From assembly GCF_004011885.1 (NCBI RefSeq), contig NZ_SBEF01000024.1, forward strand, positions 1 to 55,108: DNA of 55,108 bases. Direction: 5' to 3'. This document shows positions 1 to 10,300 of this stretch, piece by piece. The number at the start of each line of letters is the position of its first letter. Position 1 is the stretch's first letter. A program made the translations under genes and the position numbers. This DNA is from Serratia microhaemolytica (GTDB lineage: Bacteria; Pseudomonadota; Gammaproteobacteria; Enterobacterales; Enterobacteriaceae). The notes under the pieces are model-generated. The model had not been told where the DNA came from and ran no database searches. It saw nothing but the letters and a program-made list of their open reading frames with translations.

Positions 1-371
1 CGTGCAGCCCCCCAAGGGGGGCTTCCCTTGAGGGGGTTAAGTTCGTGGGGCTGGCCGCCCCACACCCGGCCGACCCTTCGTCGGCCACAGTAAACTGTGG
101 CCTCCTCAGCGTCCCGAATAAACGGCGGTTAACGGTGAGGTGGCGATCTGGCTCGCAAACTGACCAGCAGCGGCAAAGAGCGAAAGTTGTGATGTGCTTC
201 GCAAAGTCACAATAAAAAGGTGGTGAGTCGGAGCGTGAGCGGGTAAAAACGCACATCGGGAAAAGTTGCGTGTCGGTTTTTCCCAAAATGGGGAAGTGTG
301 TTCTTTAAAAGCATTGCTGTTCAGTGAGATGCGAGCGTCGGTGAGTACGATCGCCTTGGGATCACTCCTAA
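1..371. other. Non-coding stretch upstream of the Rhs tip, with clustered GC-rich hairpins
   Basis: I find no convincing coding frame here. The first 110 bases hold a run of strong inverted repeats: AGCCCCCC/GGGGGGCT (5-22), GGCCGAC/GTCGGCC (68-86) and GGCCACAG/CTGTGGCC (83-102); the last two share the GGCC at 83-86, so the two hairpins are mutually exclusive. Bases 110-360 show no recognised gene or RNA. The Rhs core that should precede the tip is absent, and an in-frame TAA (369-371) sits directly before the first Rhs codons, so this looks like a junction between unrelated sequence and a displaced Rhs 3' end. Confidence 0.5.
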
Positions 372-797
372 GACCCGATAGGATTATTGGGCGGAATTAA
401 TTTATATCAGTATGCGCCCAATGCGTTGGGATTTATTGATCCGCTTGGGTTGACTCCTGTTACCGTATATCACTATACGGATCTAGCGGGGTACAATGCT
501 ATCTCTTCACAAAGCCCATTTAAATTTAAAGCCTCTAGTCCTATCAAAGGTCATCCCAAAGGTATATATGTAACAACTAAGTCACCAGAAATGTTGGCTA
601 AGACCCTGAATGGATATAAAAAGCTTGGTCTGACTTCTTCAAAGTCAACGCATTTCTTTGAATTTGAAATCGATAGTTCAAAATTAAAACCAATTCGTGG
701 TGACCGTGGGGAATTTATCAAGTACATAGAAGGTGATGTAGAGATAAATAGAAAGAGTACACCTCGACACGGCAGAACGCCTAAGTGCGTAGGGTAG
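372..797 (+). pseudogene. Orphan Rhs C-terminal tip with HYD1-like ADP-ribosyltransferase toxin domain
   Basis: The frame opens with DPIGLLGG and continues INLYQYAPN...DPLGL, the hallmark end of the Rhs core where the protein is cleaved to release its variable toxin. A TAA lies immediately before it, so only the last ~25 core residues plus a ~110-residue tip remain; a TTG at 387 could start a 136-aa product but has no clear ribosome site. The tip carries an HYT motif just after the core, then GIYVTT, FFEFEID and a C-terminal acidic stretch (YIEGDVEI). This layout resembles the HYD1-signature ADP-ribosyltransferase toxins found as polymorphic-toxin tips. It is AT-rich relative to the housekeeping genes. 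It may be a silent orphan module that exchanges with a full-length rhs gene elsewhere. The Rhs end is certain; the toxin fold is my inference. Confidence 0.7.
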
Positions 798-802
798 ATT
801 AC

Positions 803-1234
803 ATGATAACTGGAGTTGATTATATTTTTTACTCAAGCAAAAAACCATTTGATATAGAGTCTGATTTTATCTCTTTGCTAAAAGAGATATGGAAATCGAT
901 TGTTATTGATGAGTTTGAGCGCTCAGATGATAAGTTAGAGCTGTTTTTTTCACGAGATAGCTTGATGAACAGTGAGTTTGATAACAATGGCTACTCTTTG
1001 GACGAAAATGGCCAAGGTTGCTTTATGTTGATCTCAAAAAAAATAAATTTCTTTGAATGTGAAATGGAAGTTAAAAATATAACACGGCCATTGGAAAAAG
1101 TTGGTACTTTAAAGTATGAATCACACTTATTAATTGAAAATGTGTGGGAGTATAGTTTAGTGTTGCCAGGGGAAATCACTGAAAGCAATTTTTGCATGGA
1201 TGTATATATAAAATTACTCTCTACTATAGAATAA
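803..1234 (+). CDS. Probable immunity protein for the Rhs tip toxin
   Basis: A 143-aa acidic protein, rich in Phe, Asp and Glu, with no signal peptide or membrane segment. I do not recognise the family; the call rests on position, since the gene right behind an Rhs toxin tip is normally its cognate immunity gene. ATG 803 lies 6 bp after the toxin stop, with AGGG (791-794) in front; a GTG at 785 would overlap the toxin end and is less likely. It is AT-rich like the toxin. A bidirectional terminator follows after about 50 bp. If the toxin is expressed only after recombination, this gene alone could still protect against siblings carrying the same tip. Confidence 0.6.
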   Translation: MITGVDYIFYSSKKPFDIESDFISLLKEIWKSIVIDEFERSDDKLELFFSRDSLMNSEFDNNGYSLDENGQGCFMLISKKINFFECEMEVKNITRPLEKVGTLKYESHLLIENVWEYSLVLPGEITESNFCMDVYIKLLSTIE

Positions 1235-1282
1235 TGTTGCGTCCCACGCTCTCATCGTATTTTGTCCCAAATGATTCATCAT

Positions 1283-1324
1283 AAAAAAGGCCGGAGCTTA
1301 TAACAGTTCTGGCCTTTTCTTTTA
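1283..1324. terminator. Bidirectional terminator between immunity gene and symE-like gene
   Basis: Stem AAAAGGCCGGAGCT / AGTTCTGGCCTTTT with loop TATAAC (1299-1304), followed by TTTTCTTTT on the plus strand and by a T run on the minus strand. It sits between convergent genes. Confidence 0.8.
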
Positions 1325-1337
1325 GCTGCAATTTACG

Positions 1338-1679
1338 CTACAGCCTTTCTACTATCACCTTTCCTTGTGTAACAAAAATATCTAGCAGTTGGCCTGCCAG
1401 GCCAGTTTCTATCAGCCATTCCCCGGCTAAATAGAGTTCGCCACTTTCCGTTACACTATCTAAAGCAATATCTTGGTTATGATTATTCCGGCAATGGCAG
1501 ATAACAGTTTTGATATCCTGTTCATCTTCCAGCAAAGTCAACATCAGCGCGGTATCTAGCTTGTCAATCACATATACTGCATTGGAAGTAAAACCGGCTT
1601 TGGCAATATCATCACCCTCAATAGACAGTACCGGAATACCATTTCCTAATTGGCCGTGGTTATATTTTAGTGTATTCAT
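1338..1679 (-). CDS. SymE-like protein with two AbrB-type half domains
   Basis: 113 aa. Both halves resemble the C-terminal swapped-hairpin (SpoVT/AbrB-like) region of SymE: residues ~14-50 (IPVLSIEGDDIAKAGF...) and ~80-113 (ELYLAGEWLIETG...GKVIV), each with the pattern hydrophobic strand, G-(E/D)-W/D-x-x-x-A/T-G-(F/L). SymE itself is an SOS-induced type I toxin; SymE-like genes are common beside rhs/wapA genes, as here. Start ATG 1679 has GAGGGA upstream. No antisense SymR-like RNA could be identified by eye. It may be a regulator or antitoxin-like DNA binder rather than a toxin. Immediately upstream lies a degenerate second SymE C-terminus (1715-1882). Confidence 0.6.
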   Translation of the reverse strand: MNTLKYNHGQLGNGIPVLSIEGDDIAKAGFTSNAVYVIDKLDTALMLTLLEDEQDIKTVICHCRNNHNQDIALDSVTESGELYLAGEWLIETGLAGQLLDIFVTQGKVIVERL

Positions 1680-1714
1680 TTTATTCCCTCAAGTCGAATA
1701 ATTAATTTAATTCA

Positions 1715-1882
1715 TTACTCAATCATCAATCCGTTAGGATATTGCTTCAACCATTCTAACGTTAATTGCTGCTGTTCCGCTTCGAACGGTTCCACGCTCA
1801 ACCCTTCCAGGCACTGCCACAGCTCGTTGATATCCTGCCCAGTGATCACCAAGCACTTTGGCATCACGCGGATTTTTACCTG
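1715..1882 (-). pseudogene. SymE C-terminal remnant
   Basis: An open stretch of 55 codons, bounded upstream by an in-frame TAG (1883-1885), reads VKIRVMPKCLVITGQDINELW... and ends YPNGLMIE. It matches the layout of the SymE C-terminus (VDVKVMEGCIVLTAQ then a helical tail in E. coli). The AbrB-like N-terminal half that should precede it is missing, so this is a fragment. It is in the same orientation as the complete two-domain gene that follows it, suggesting a once longer or tandem symE locus. Part of its coding sequence (1722-1743) recurs at 54635-54656. Confidence 0.6.
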
Positions 1883-2034
1883 CTAAAAAGGTCGCCATAT
1901 CAAATGAGGCTATTTTTTATTGTGTTGCGGAATGTGTGATTATGCGTTTAAAAAATGGTGCGGATTGCGCTGGAACAGGCGAGTCTGGGGGAGCATTATC
2001 ATCAGCCTCGCCAATTTCGGCAATATCAGTGTGG

Positions 2035-2949
<915 letters not shown>

Positions 2950-3062
2950 TCAACTGCCAGCCAATAAAAACCGATCCGATGAGTTCAATGACCGTTGCTA
3001 TGTTGCGGCAGCGCTGTGCATATCGTCTGGCGAGCGCAATGATAGCTGTTCGGATGGGCTAT

Positions 3063-3086
3063 AAGCATCTATACGTTTAGACGTCC
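3063..3086. promoter_or_regulatory. MetJ operator (three adjacent met boxes)
   Basis: Three consecutive 8-mers, AAGCATCT (5/8), ATACGTTT (6/8) and AGACGTCC (7/8), match the met box consensus AGACGTCT in register. They lie upstream of metF and would bind S-adenosylmethionine-loaded MetJ repressor. Confidence 0.7.
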
Positions 3087-3278
3087 AAAGAGAAAATGCC
3101 GGATATTCGCTAAAGAGTCAACCGGAAACTCTGCCTAACAACATGATCGATTTTCATTAGTGATGAAAAAGTCTCATATACACCATCCAGAGGCAAATGA
3201 CATCCATCTGGATTCACATTCAGAGCAATTGCTTACTTCAGTAACACCCGCCCAACTATTCACTTTAGCCTACTGCGT

Positions 3279-3297
3279 TAATTGGTATAATAGGTTT
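3279..3297. promoter_or_regulatory. ExuR/UxuR-like operator upstream of uxaC
   Basis: AATTGGTATAATAGGTTT (3280-3297) has a perfect left arm of the hexuronate repressor site AATTGGTATACCAATT and a degenerate right arm. It is ~60 bp before the uxaC start, as expected for a galacturonate/glucuronate-inducible promoter. Confidence 0.55.
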
Positions 3298-3357
3298 GAA
3301 AAGTTAGCCGTCAAGTTACCCTGGCAGAGCCACTACACCACCAAGGAGCCTAGCAAT

Positions 3358-4770
3358 ATGGCCACATTTTTGAGCGATGATTTTCTGTTAGATAGTGAAT
3401 TTTCACGCCGTCTTTACCACGATTATGCTGCCAAACAACCGATTTTTGACTATCACTGCCACCTTCCACCACAGCAAATTGCAGAAGATTATCGCTTTAA
3501 CAACCTGTATGACATTTGGTTAAAGGGCGATCACTACAAGTGGCGGGCTATGCGCACCAATGGCGTTGCCGAGCGCTTCTGTACCGGTAATGCTTCCGAT
3601 CGTGAAAAATTTGATGCGTGGGCGGCTACGGTGCCGCATACCATCGGTAACCCACTCTATCACTGGACACATCTGGAACTGCGCCGTCCGTTTGGTATTA
3701 GCGACAAACTGTTCTCGCCAGCGACCGCAGATGAAATTTGGCATCGCGGTAACCAGTTGCTGGCTCAACCCGAATTCAGTGCGCGCGGTATTATGCAGCA
3801 GATGCAGGTTAAGATGGTTGGCACTACCGATGATCCGCTTGATGATTTACGTCATCATCAAACCATTGCTGATGATGACTCTTTTGATATCAAAGTATTA
3901 CCCAGTTGGCGTCCAGATAGAGTCTGCAACATTGAAGCGGCGACTTTTGTGCAATACCTACGGCAGTTGGAAGCGGTAGCGGATACCCGTATCAGTCGCT
4001 TTAGTGAGTTACAGCAGGCATTAACAAAACGTTTGGACTATTTTGCCGCCCATGGCTGTAAAATTTCTGATCATGGGCTGGAGAGTGTGGTATATGCTCC
4101 AGCCGATGAAGCGACGCTAGATAATATTTTGGCACAACGTCTCAACGGCCAATTACCCAGTAGCGAACAGGTCGCACAATTTAAAACTGCGCTACTGCTG
4201 TTTCTAGCCGCTGAATATCAGCGCCGTGGCTGGGTGCAGCAGTATCATATTGGCGCATTGCGCAACAATAATAGCCGTATGTTTGAACAGGTGGGCGCTG
4301 ATATTGGTTTTGACTCAATCAATGATCAGTTGATTGCTGTGCCACTGTCGCGTTTATTGGATGCGCAAGCACGTTCGGGAACGCTGCCAAAAACGATCCT
4401 TTACTGTCTGAACCCGCGTGACAATGAAGTGATTGCTACTATGGCCGGTAATTTTCAGGGAGAAGGTATCGCCGGTAAAATACAGTTTGGCTCTGGCTGG
4501 TGGTTCAATGATCAGAAAGATGGAATGCAGCGCCAAATGATGCAACTGGCGCAATTAGGGTTGCTGAGTCGTTTTGTCGGCATGTTAACCGATAGCCGTA
4601 GCTTTCTCTCTTATACGCGTCATGAATATTTCCGGCGCATTCTCTGCCAGATGATTGGGCGTTGGGTGAATGATGGCGAGGCACCGGCGGATCTTGATCT
4701 GTTAGGTGAAATGGTCACCAATATCTGTTTCGATAACGCCAAAAGCTATTTTGCGATTGAGTTGGCCTGA
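3358..4770 (+). CDS. uxaC: Glucuronate/galacturonate isomerase
   Basis: 470 aa, the family length. It isomerises D-glucuronate to D-fructuronate and D-galacturonate to D-tagaturonate, the first step of hexuronate catabolism feeding KDG and Eda. The metal-binding DYHCHLPP motif is near residue 25, with [14 protein letters not shown] and MLTDSRSF toward the C-terminus, as in the amidohydrolase-superfamily uronate isomerases. I chose ATG 3358, which has AAGGAGCC just upstream and starts MATFLSDDF as in relatives. The frame stays open back to 3160, but that 66-residue extension is low-complexity relative to the family and covers the operator. uxaA, uxaB and exuT are not adjacent, so the gene is detached from the usual uxaCA operon. 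Confidence 0.96.
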   Translation: MATFLSDDFLLDSEFSRRLYHDYAAKQPIFDYHCHLPPQQIAEDYRFNNLYDIWLKGDHYKWRAMRTNGVAERFCTGNASDREKFDAWAATVPHTIGNPLYHWTHLELRRPFGISDKLFSPATADEIWHRGNQLLAQPEFSARGIMQQMQVKMVGTTDDPLDDLRHHQTIADDDSFDIKVLPSWRPDRVCNIEAATFVQYLRQLEAVADTRISRFSELQQALTKRLDYFAAHGCKISDHGLESVVYAPADEATLDNILAQRLNGQLPSSEQVAQFKTALLLFLAAEYQRRGWVQQYHIGALRNNNSRMFEQVGADIGFDSINDQLIAVPLSRLLDAQARSGTLPKTILYCLNPRDNEVIATMAGNFQGEGIAGKIQFGSGWWFNDQKDGMQRQMMQLAQLGLLSRFVGMLTDSRSFLSYTRHEYFRRILCQMIGRWVNDGEAPADLDLLGEMVTNICFDNAKSYFAIELA

Positions 4771-4783
4771 CGCGATAAACACG

Positions 4784-4818
4784 AAAAACCCAAAGTGCGC
4801 TTGGCACTTTGGGTTTCA
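4784..4818. terminator. Bidirectional terminator after uxaC
   Basis: Perfect 13-bp stem AAACCCAAAGTGC / GCACTTTGGGTTT with loop GCTTG, between convergent genes; A-rich before and T-rich ends on both strands. Confidence 0.85.
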
Positions 4819-4846
4819 ACATCCAGATTGAGATTTTGGGTAATGC

Positions 4847-5974
4847 TTAGAAGTTTACGCGCAGACCCAGCATCGCTGAAGTATCGCTGTAACCCTTGTT
4901 ACCCACTTGCTGAGCAACGTTACCCCACAGGTTAACGTGCTGAGTTGCTTGACCTTCAACCCCGATCTTCAGTTCACCAATATTTCTTGCGCCATCCTGC
5001 TCTACGCTGGTAGTACCAATGTTAGCAGCAAAATCTTTGGTGTTGTGGATCCAGTTCGCTTCAATGAACGGTTGGAATACGCGGTTTTTGCCTTTATCCA
5101 TTTCACTGTAACCATTTGCAAAGAAGCGCAGGCCAACACGAACCTGATCGCCATCACCTTCGCCAGTGACTTTGGTGCCATCAGCCAGGCGATGGTCATC
5201 CGCTTTTACGCCTTTCCAGATAACCTGAGCTTTTGGTTGAATAAAGTAAGCCACGTTGTTGTCAACGTTGGCACCCAGTTTGAACACGTAGCCCAGTTCA
5301 AAAGAGGCGGTCAGGCCTTTGGATTTGTACTCTTCATCTGCAACGCCTTGCCCCGCAGAGACCGTGTTATCAAACCAGCTATATTGTGCCCAAACATCAA
5401 CATACATGGTTGGTTTGTCGTTAACTTCGTTCGCATACCAGCTACCGTACAGACCCGCGCTGTAGCCATCAACTGACGCACGGCCATTGTCATCGACGCT
5501 TGGCACAGTTTTGCTCTTGCTGTTACCGTAACCCCCCATCACTCCCATGTGGAAGCGATCGAGACCGGTGCTGCTCCACTGAACCAGATCCCCGCCCAGT
5601 TGGACAACGTAACTGTTGGCATGGGTTCTCAGATCACCACAGCTATTGCGAGAACGGTTATGCGCACCTTCACCACGTAACCACATGGTGGTGACGCGCT
5701 GTTCACCGGTGAGTACATCGATATATTGAGTTTCACCCGCACGATCATGTATCGTGTTGATAAACATATTGTTAGCAGCGGCCAAGTTGGCAACATAGCC
5801 CATGCTCTCTGGCGTGCTGCCTACCATGCAGTCGGCAGCACTGACGTTTTGACTAGCAAAAACCCCCATCAAGGCCAACAATCCGGTATGGATATTTATC
5901 AGACCTTTTGCGGTTGTTTTTACCGACTTATGGCAGGGATTTTTTACAGAAAAATTTTGTTGACCTCGGATCAT
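4847..5974 (-). CDS. Stand-alone autotransporter beta-barrel protein
   Basis: 375 aa from ATG 5974, which has AGGA 8 bp upstream; ATG 6013 has no ribosome site. A long N-terminal signal region ends near FASQNVSAA. The rest resembles the type V autotransporter barrel: W-L-R-G-E-G, alternating aromatic strands, VMGGYGNSKS, LYGSWYAN and the C-terminal GLRVNF signature used by the BAM complex. There is no passenger domain: only ~50 residues, with one cysteine (ADCM), separate the signal from the first barrel strands, where autotransporters normally carry hundreds. It may be a reduced autotransporter or an outer-membrane porin-like derivative. It is flanked by uxaC and ygiW and has no partner gene. 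Confidence 0.8.
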   Translation of the reverse strand: MIRGQQNFSVKNPCHKSVKTTAKGLINIHTGLLALMGVFASQNVSAADCMVGSTPESMGYVANLAAANNMFINTIHDRAGETQYIDVLTGEQRVTTMWLRGEGAHNRSRNSCGDLRTHANSYVVQLGGDLVQWSSTGLDRFHMGVMGGYGNSKSKTVPSVDDNGRASVDGYSAGLYGSWYANEVNDKPTMYVDVWAQYSWFDNTVSAGQGVADEEYKSKGLTASFELGYVFKLGANVDNNVAYFIQPKAQVIWKGVKADDHRLADGTKVTGEGDGDQVRVGLRFFANGYSEMDKGKNRVFQPFIEANWIHNTKDFAANIGTTSVEQDGARNIGELKIGVEGQATQHVNLWGNVAQQVGNKGYSDTSAMLGLRVNF

Positions 5975-6599
5975 GACGATATTCCTAGTGGCATTGGTAC
6001 ATAACAAGTTCATTGGTGACAGTTCATCTTACATCAGAAGCATGGCGGCAACCGAAAACAGAACCAATTAGCTTCATTGCAGGACAAACTGTTGCAAATT
6101 ACCTTCATTTCGTTACTTTACGTCGCAACTACTTACATAAAAAAGGATTCTGAACGGAACTCTACCTTAGAAAAGAAATCATGTCTAGGGTAGGAACGTG
6201 AACGCTGGCCGCACTGTAGGTGCGTCACCCCGTTGGCAGCAACCCCGCAACAGCACAGCAAAATCTTAACAATCTCTTCAGCAGGTGACTTAACTTAAAG
6301 ATAGTCGCCACCGTTGAAAACTCAAGTAATAAGCGAACATATTCTTCGCATGGTATTGTCTGTATGGTAGGCAGTGTGGATTTGGCGTGGTTACTTTAGG
6401 TAACTTAAATCGACACACAATGCTATATCATCCGCTGACGTAATCTAAATGCAGTTTATTATTCTGTCAAATGTCAATTTAACTAAGTTTATAGCTTTTA
6501 TCATAACTTATTAAGAATTTTATGGTTTAACACGCCCTTCTCTTGGTAAAGTTCCGCCCGCATAGACGATTATTTAACACACTGACAAGGAATATTCAG
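5975..6599. other. Intergenic region between barrel gene and ygiW-like gene
   Basis: About 600 bp between divergent genes. It has short ORFs only. The part from 6420 is AT-rich and probably holds the ygiW promoter; I could not pick a convincing -35/-10 pair or recognisable operator. No RNA gene was recognised. Confidence 0.4.
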
Positions 6600-6989
6600 A
6601 TGAAAAAAACAGCGCTGATAGCTCTTATCGCTCTCACTAGCCCAGTTGTATTGGCTGCTCAGGGTGGATTTCTATCCTCTAATACCCCTTCTTCAGTCCA
6701 TACTCAAGGTGGTTTCTCTGGCCCAGCAACCAAACTGACTACCGTTAATAAAGCCAAATTGCAGCGCGATGACTCTTGGGTCATATTGCAAGGCTATATT
6801 GAGCAGCGCGTCGGAGAAGAAACTTACACGTTTCGTGACAGTACTGGCACCATTCTGGTTGACATTGATGATAAGCGCTGGAATGGTCTCGTGATCACAC
6901 CAAAAGATAAAGTGCAGATAGAGGGAAAACTGGATAAAGATTGGCATGAAGTCGAAGTCGACGTGAAGAACATTCAAAAGCTGCAATAG
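6600..6989 (+). CDS. ygiW: Periplasmic OB-fold (BOF family) protein, YgiW/VisP-like
   Basis: 129 aa. A signal peptide (MKKTALIALIALTSPVVLAA) precedes an OB-fold with TKLTTVNKAKLQRDDSWVILQGYIEQRVGEE-type strands and the family core DIDDKRWNG, T-P-K-D-K-V-Q-I-E-G, ending KNIQKLQ. YgiW-type proteins are periplasmic stress proteins tied to hydrogen peroxide/cadmium response and, in Salmonella (VisP), to peptidoglycan binding and lipid A modification. ATG 6600 has AAGGA just upstream; the frame runs back to 6543 but that part lacks a ribosome site and would hide the signal peptide. The usual neighbours qseBC are absent. Confidence 0.9.
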   Translation: MKKTALIALIALTSPVVLAAQGGFLSSNTPSSVHTQGGFSGPATKLTTVNKAKLQRDDSWVILQGYIEQRVGEETYTFRDSTGTILVDIDDKRWNGLVITPKDKVQIEGKLDKDWHEVEVDVKNIQKLQ

Positions 6990-6999
6990 TGGCAATATT

Positions 7000-7025
7000 T
7001 AAGGAGGTGCATAACACCTCCTTAA
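7000..7025 (+). terminator. Hairpin after ygiW
   Basis: Perfect stem TTAAGGAGGTG / CACCTCCTTAA around loop CATAA, 11 bp after the stop codon. The following bases are AT-rich but lack a long T run, so termination strength is uncertain. Confidence 0.6.
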
Positions 7026-7062
7026 TATATCAATCTAGTTTTAACTCACTCCTTTGTTTAAT

Positions 7063-7094
7063 CATTTTCGCTGTGATTCATTTTCGCTGTGATT
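7063..7094. repeat. 16-bp unit repeated twice in tandem
   Basis: CATTTTCGCTGTGATT occurs at 7063-7078 and again at 7079-7094 without spacer, in the gap between ygiW and the first adhesin gene. Function unknown; it may reflect slippage. Confidence 0.8.
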
Positions 7095-7304
7095 GTTGTT
7101 ACGCGTTGCCTGTTCGCGCACTGCGGTGGTTTTAATCGCCGTCAGTCAACAACCGAGATTAACTGATAATATTCACTCGCTACTTTACTCATCAATATCA
7201 TCCATTCACCCTTCGGTTTGAACAGTGTGAAGAGTGGCATATCACTCACTCCCCACACGTTATCAACGTTGTTTCTCACTGATAAACATCAGGCTGGTAC
7301 GTTG

Positions 7305-10300
7305 TTAGAGTGGTTTTGCCTCCTCATGCCATTTGCCAGTCGCGCTACGATAGACGAGCCTTATGGTATTACCGGTTTTAAGCACCAGTGGATTAGCGCG
7401 CGTAATATCGGTACGTGTGGTGTTGAGATTGCTATCAAAAATCGCTTGCGAGGTGATAATCAACACATCGCCATCTTTCATGCCGCTGGTGGGCGGATTG
7501 AGCGGTTCAGAAGACCAGTTACCATTGCCAAAGGTAAACTCGGTTAAATCATAACCTCCCGGCAGATTCATTGTTCCCAGTTTGGTATATGAAGTTCTCA
7601 GTATTTTAGTGAGCTTAACCTTGATCGGTTCTACCGCCAATACTGTGCCGTTTACCTTCACACCAATGCTGGTTGTACCCGAAACATCACCCATCCTGAA
7701 AGTAGCATGGTACGCTCCAACGGTCCTATCGGTGGTAGCACCAAAAGTAGCATCAGCGCCTGAGTGAGTAAAAATGACCTCCTGATTATCGACCGTATTC
7801 TGATTAATATCCCTCAAAAACAAGCTTACTGTCATTGAATCGTTGGTGCCGTCAATACCCCGCTCCGTGGTCGAAGCATCAACGCGAACCAACTCCTCTG
7901 CTGGTGAAGCCAAGCGAGAGTACTTGGTACTCAAATTATCCTTATCGCCGATCAGTTCAATCTCGATCCCCAGAAGGGCGCTGTAGGTACCCACTTTCAC
8001 CTGAACAAGTGCAGTTCCCCTGCTAATCCCTGATAGTTGAGCACGATAGACGCCTAGTTCGGGCTCTTCAACCGTGCTAATCGTCACATTATGCAACTTG
8101 CTCTGAGTAAACTGTACATTCTGCCCACCGATCAAATTGCCATTCTCATCACGTAACGTCAGCACAATCGTTGATACATCACGACCATTCGCTACCAGCG
8201 TGGTAACGTCTGCCACTAACTCCGATTTACTTGGAGACAGCCTGCTACGATCTCCAGTCAGGGTCAGGGTGACGCCGTTGGAGTTCCACTCTCCGACACT
8301 CGCACGCAATGTTGCACTGCCGGCACGGGTGCCCATGAGCGTCGCGCTATAGACACCATTTACTGCCCTCATGTTAAAGAATCTGACGCCCTCTAGGGAA
8401 CTGGTGAACTGCACATTCTGTCCCGATACTGGATTGCCGTATCGATCCTTCAAGGTAAATCTAATCTCTATCTGATCGTTGTCGTTTGCGACCAATATGT
8501 TACGCTCCAACACCAGCATAGACTTCTCAGCATCCAGCCTAGTGCTGTCTGCCGTCAAGCTCAGGCTAATGGCAGTGGACTTCCACTCACCAACTCTTGC
8601 CTGCAGTAATGCGGTGCCAGCACGAGTACCGGTCAAGGTAGCGCTATAGATACCCCCCTCTTCGGTCACCTCACTGAAACTGATATCATCTAGGTTGCTG
8701 ATAAACTGCACCTCTTGGCCAGACACCAGATTGCTGTGTCCATCCCTCAAGCTGAGTGTGATCTTCACGTTGTCGCTACCATCTGCCACCAAACTCTCGT
8801 TACTCAGTTGGATGGTCGATTTTACCGCATCCAGATTACTGCTGTCTGCGGTCAATGTCAGGCTAACTGTTTTGGACTGCCAGTCATCGACATTCGCCCG
8901 CAACGCTGCACTGCCAGCACGGGTACCTGTGACAGTCGCGCTATAGACACCGTTCGCTGCGGCCTGTACGGCACCGAAGCTGACATCTGCCAAGGAGCTA
9001 GTGAACTGTACAGTTTGTCCGGACACGGTATTGCCATGTCGATCCTTCAAGATAAGTTTGATGGTTGCCGCATCCTGTCCAGTGGCTACCAAGCTGGTTT
9101 TATCCAGTTCCAGCGTCGATTTTGTCGCATCCAGATGATTGCTGTCAGAGTTCAGCATCAGTTTGACTGTGTTCGACTTCCACTCGCCAACAGTCGCCTG
9201 TAGCGTTGTCGTGCCAGCACGGGTGCCGGTTAAGGTCGCGCTATAGATACCATTCGCTGCCTGCACCTCACTGAAACTGACATCCGCCAAGCTACTGCTG
9301 AACTGTACCGATTGACCTGCGACTGGGTTACCATGTTTATCTTTCAAGGTCAGGGTGATGGTTGCTTGGTCACTGCCGCTTGCCACCAAATTGCTGTGAT
9401 CCAGCTCCAATGTTGATTTCTCAACATCCAGATTACTGCTATCCGCATTCAGCGTCACACTGACACTATCAGACGACCAAGAACCAACAGTTGCCTTCAG
9501 CGTTGCACTACCAGCACGGGTACCGGTCAAGGTAGCACTATAGACACCATCCTTCGCTGAGACCTCACTGAAACTGACATCCGCCAAACTACTGCTGAAC
9601 TGTACCTGTTGATCAGGCACCAAATTGCCGTGCCTATCCTTAAGTGTCAGTTTGATCGTCGCCTCATCACTGCCCGTTGCGATCAACGTGGTGCGATCCA
9701 GCTCCAGCGTCGATTTTGTCGCATCCAGATTCTTGCTGTCTGGGATCACTGTCAGGGTAACCGTGTTTGACTGCCACTCACCGACATTGGCCCACAGTGT
9801 TGCAACCCCTGCATGGGTACTGCTAATCGTTGCAACATAGATTCCTTGCGGTGAAATGGTTACCTGACTAAAGCGGATACCTGGCAAGCTACTGCTAAAC
9901 GTCACCTGCTGATCCAGCACCTGATTGCCATATTTATCCTTCAACGTAAGCATGATCCCACTATGCTCCTCGCCGTGAGCGATCAGGATCTCTTTATGCA
10001 GTGCCAGCTCTGATTTATCCGCATCCAGATTGCTGCTATCAGCAACCAGCGTCAGGTTGACGGTTTTTGACTGCCAATCACCGACTCTCGCCTGCAACGT
10101 TGTACTGCCGGTAAGTGTTCCTGTTAAGGTCGTGCTGTAGACGCCATCCTCTTCTTTCACCTCACTGAAACTAATGCCTCCCAGACTACTACTGAACTGC
10201 ACGTGCTGATCCGGCACCAGATTGCCGTATTGATCCCTCAAGGTGAAAATGATGCTTGCCACGTTGATACCATTCGCCACCAGCGTGCTGCGATCCAGTT

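Noticed and set aside
3160-3357. 66-residue N-terminal extension of UxaC
   Set aside because: The frame is open but the canonical start at 3358 has an excellent ribosome site and family-matching N-terminus, and the extension would cover the ExuR/UxuR-like operator.
7001-7009. AAGGAGGTG as a strong ribosome-binding site
   Set aside because: It is one arm of a perfect hairpin right after ygiW and no start codon with a sensible frame follows.
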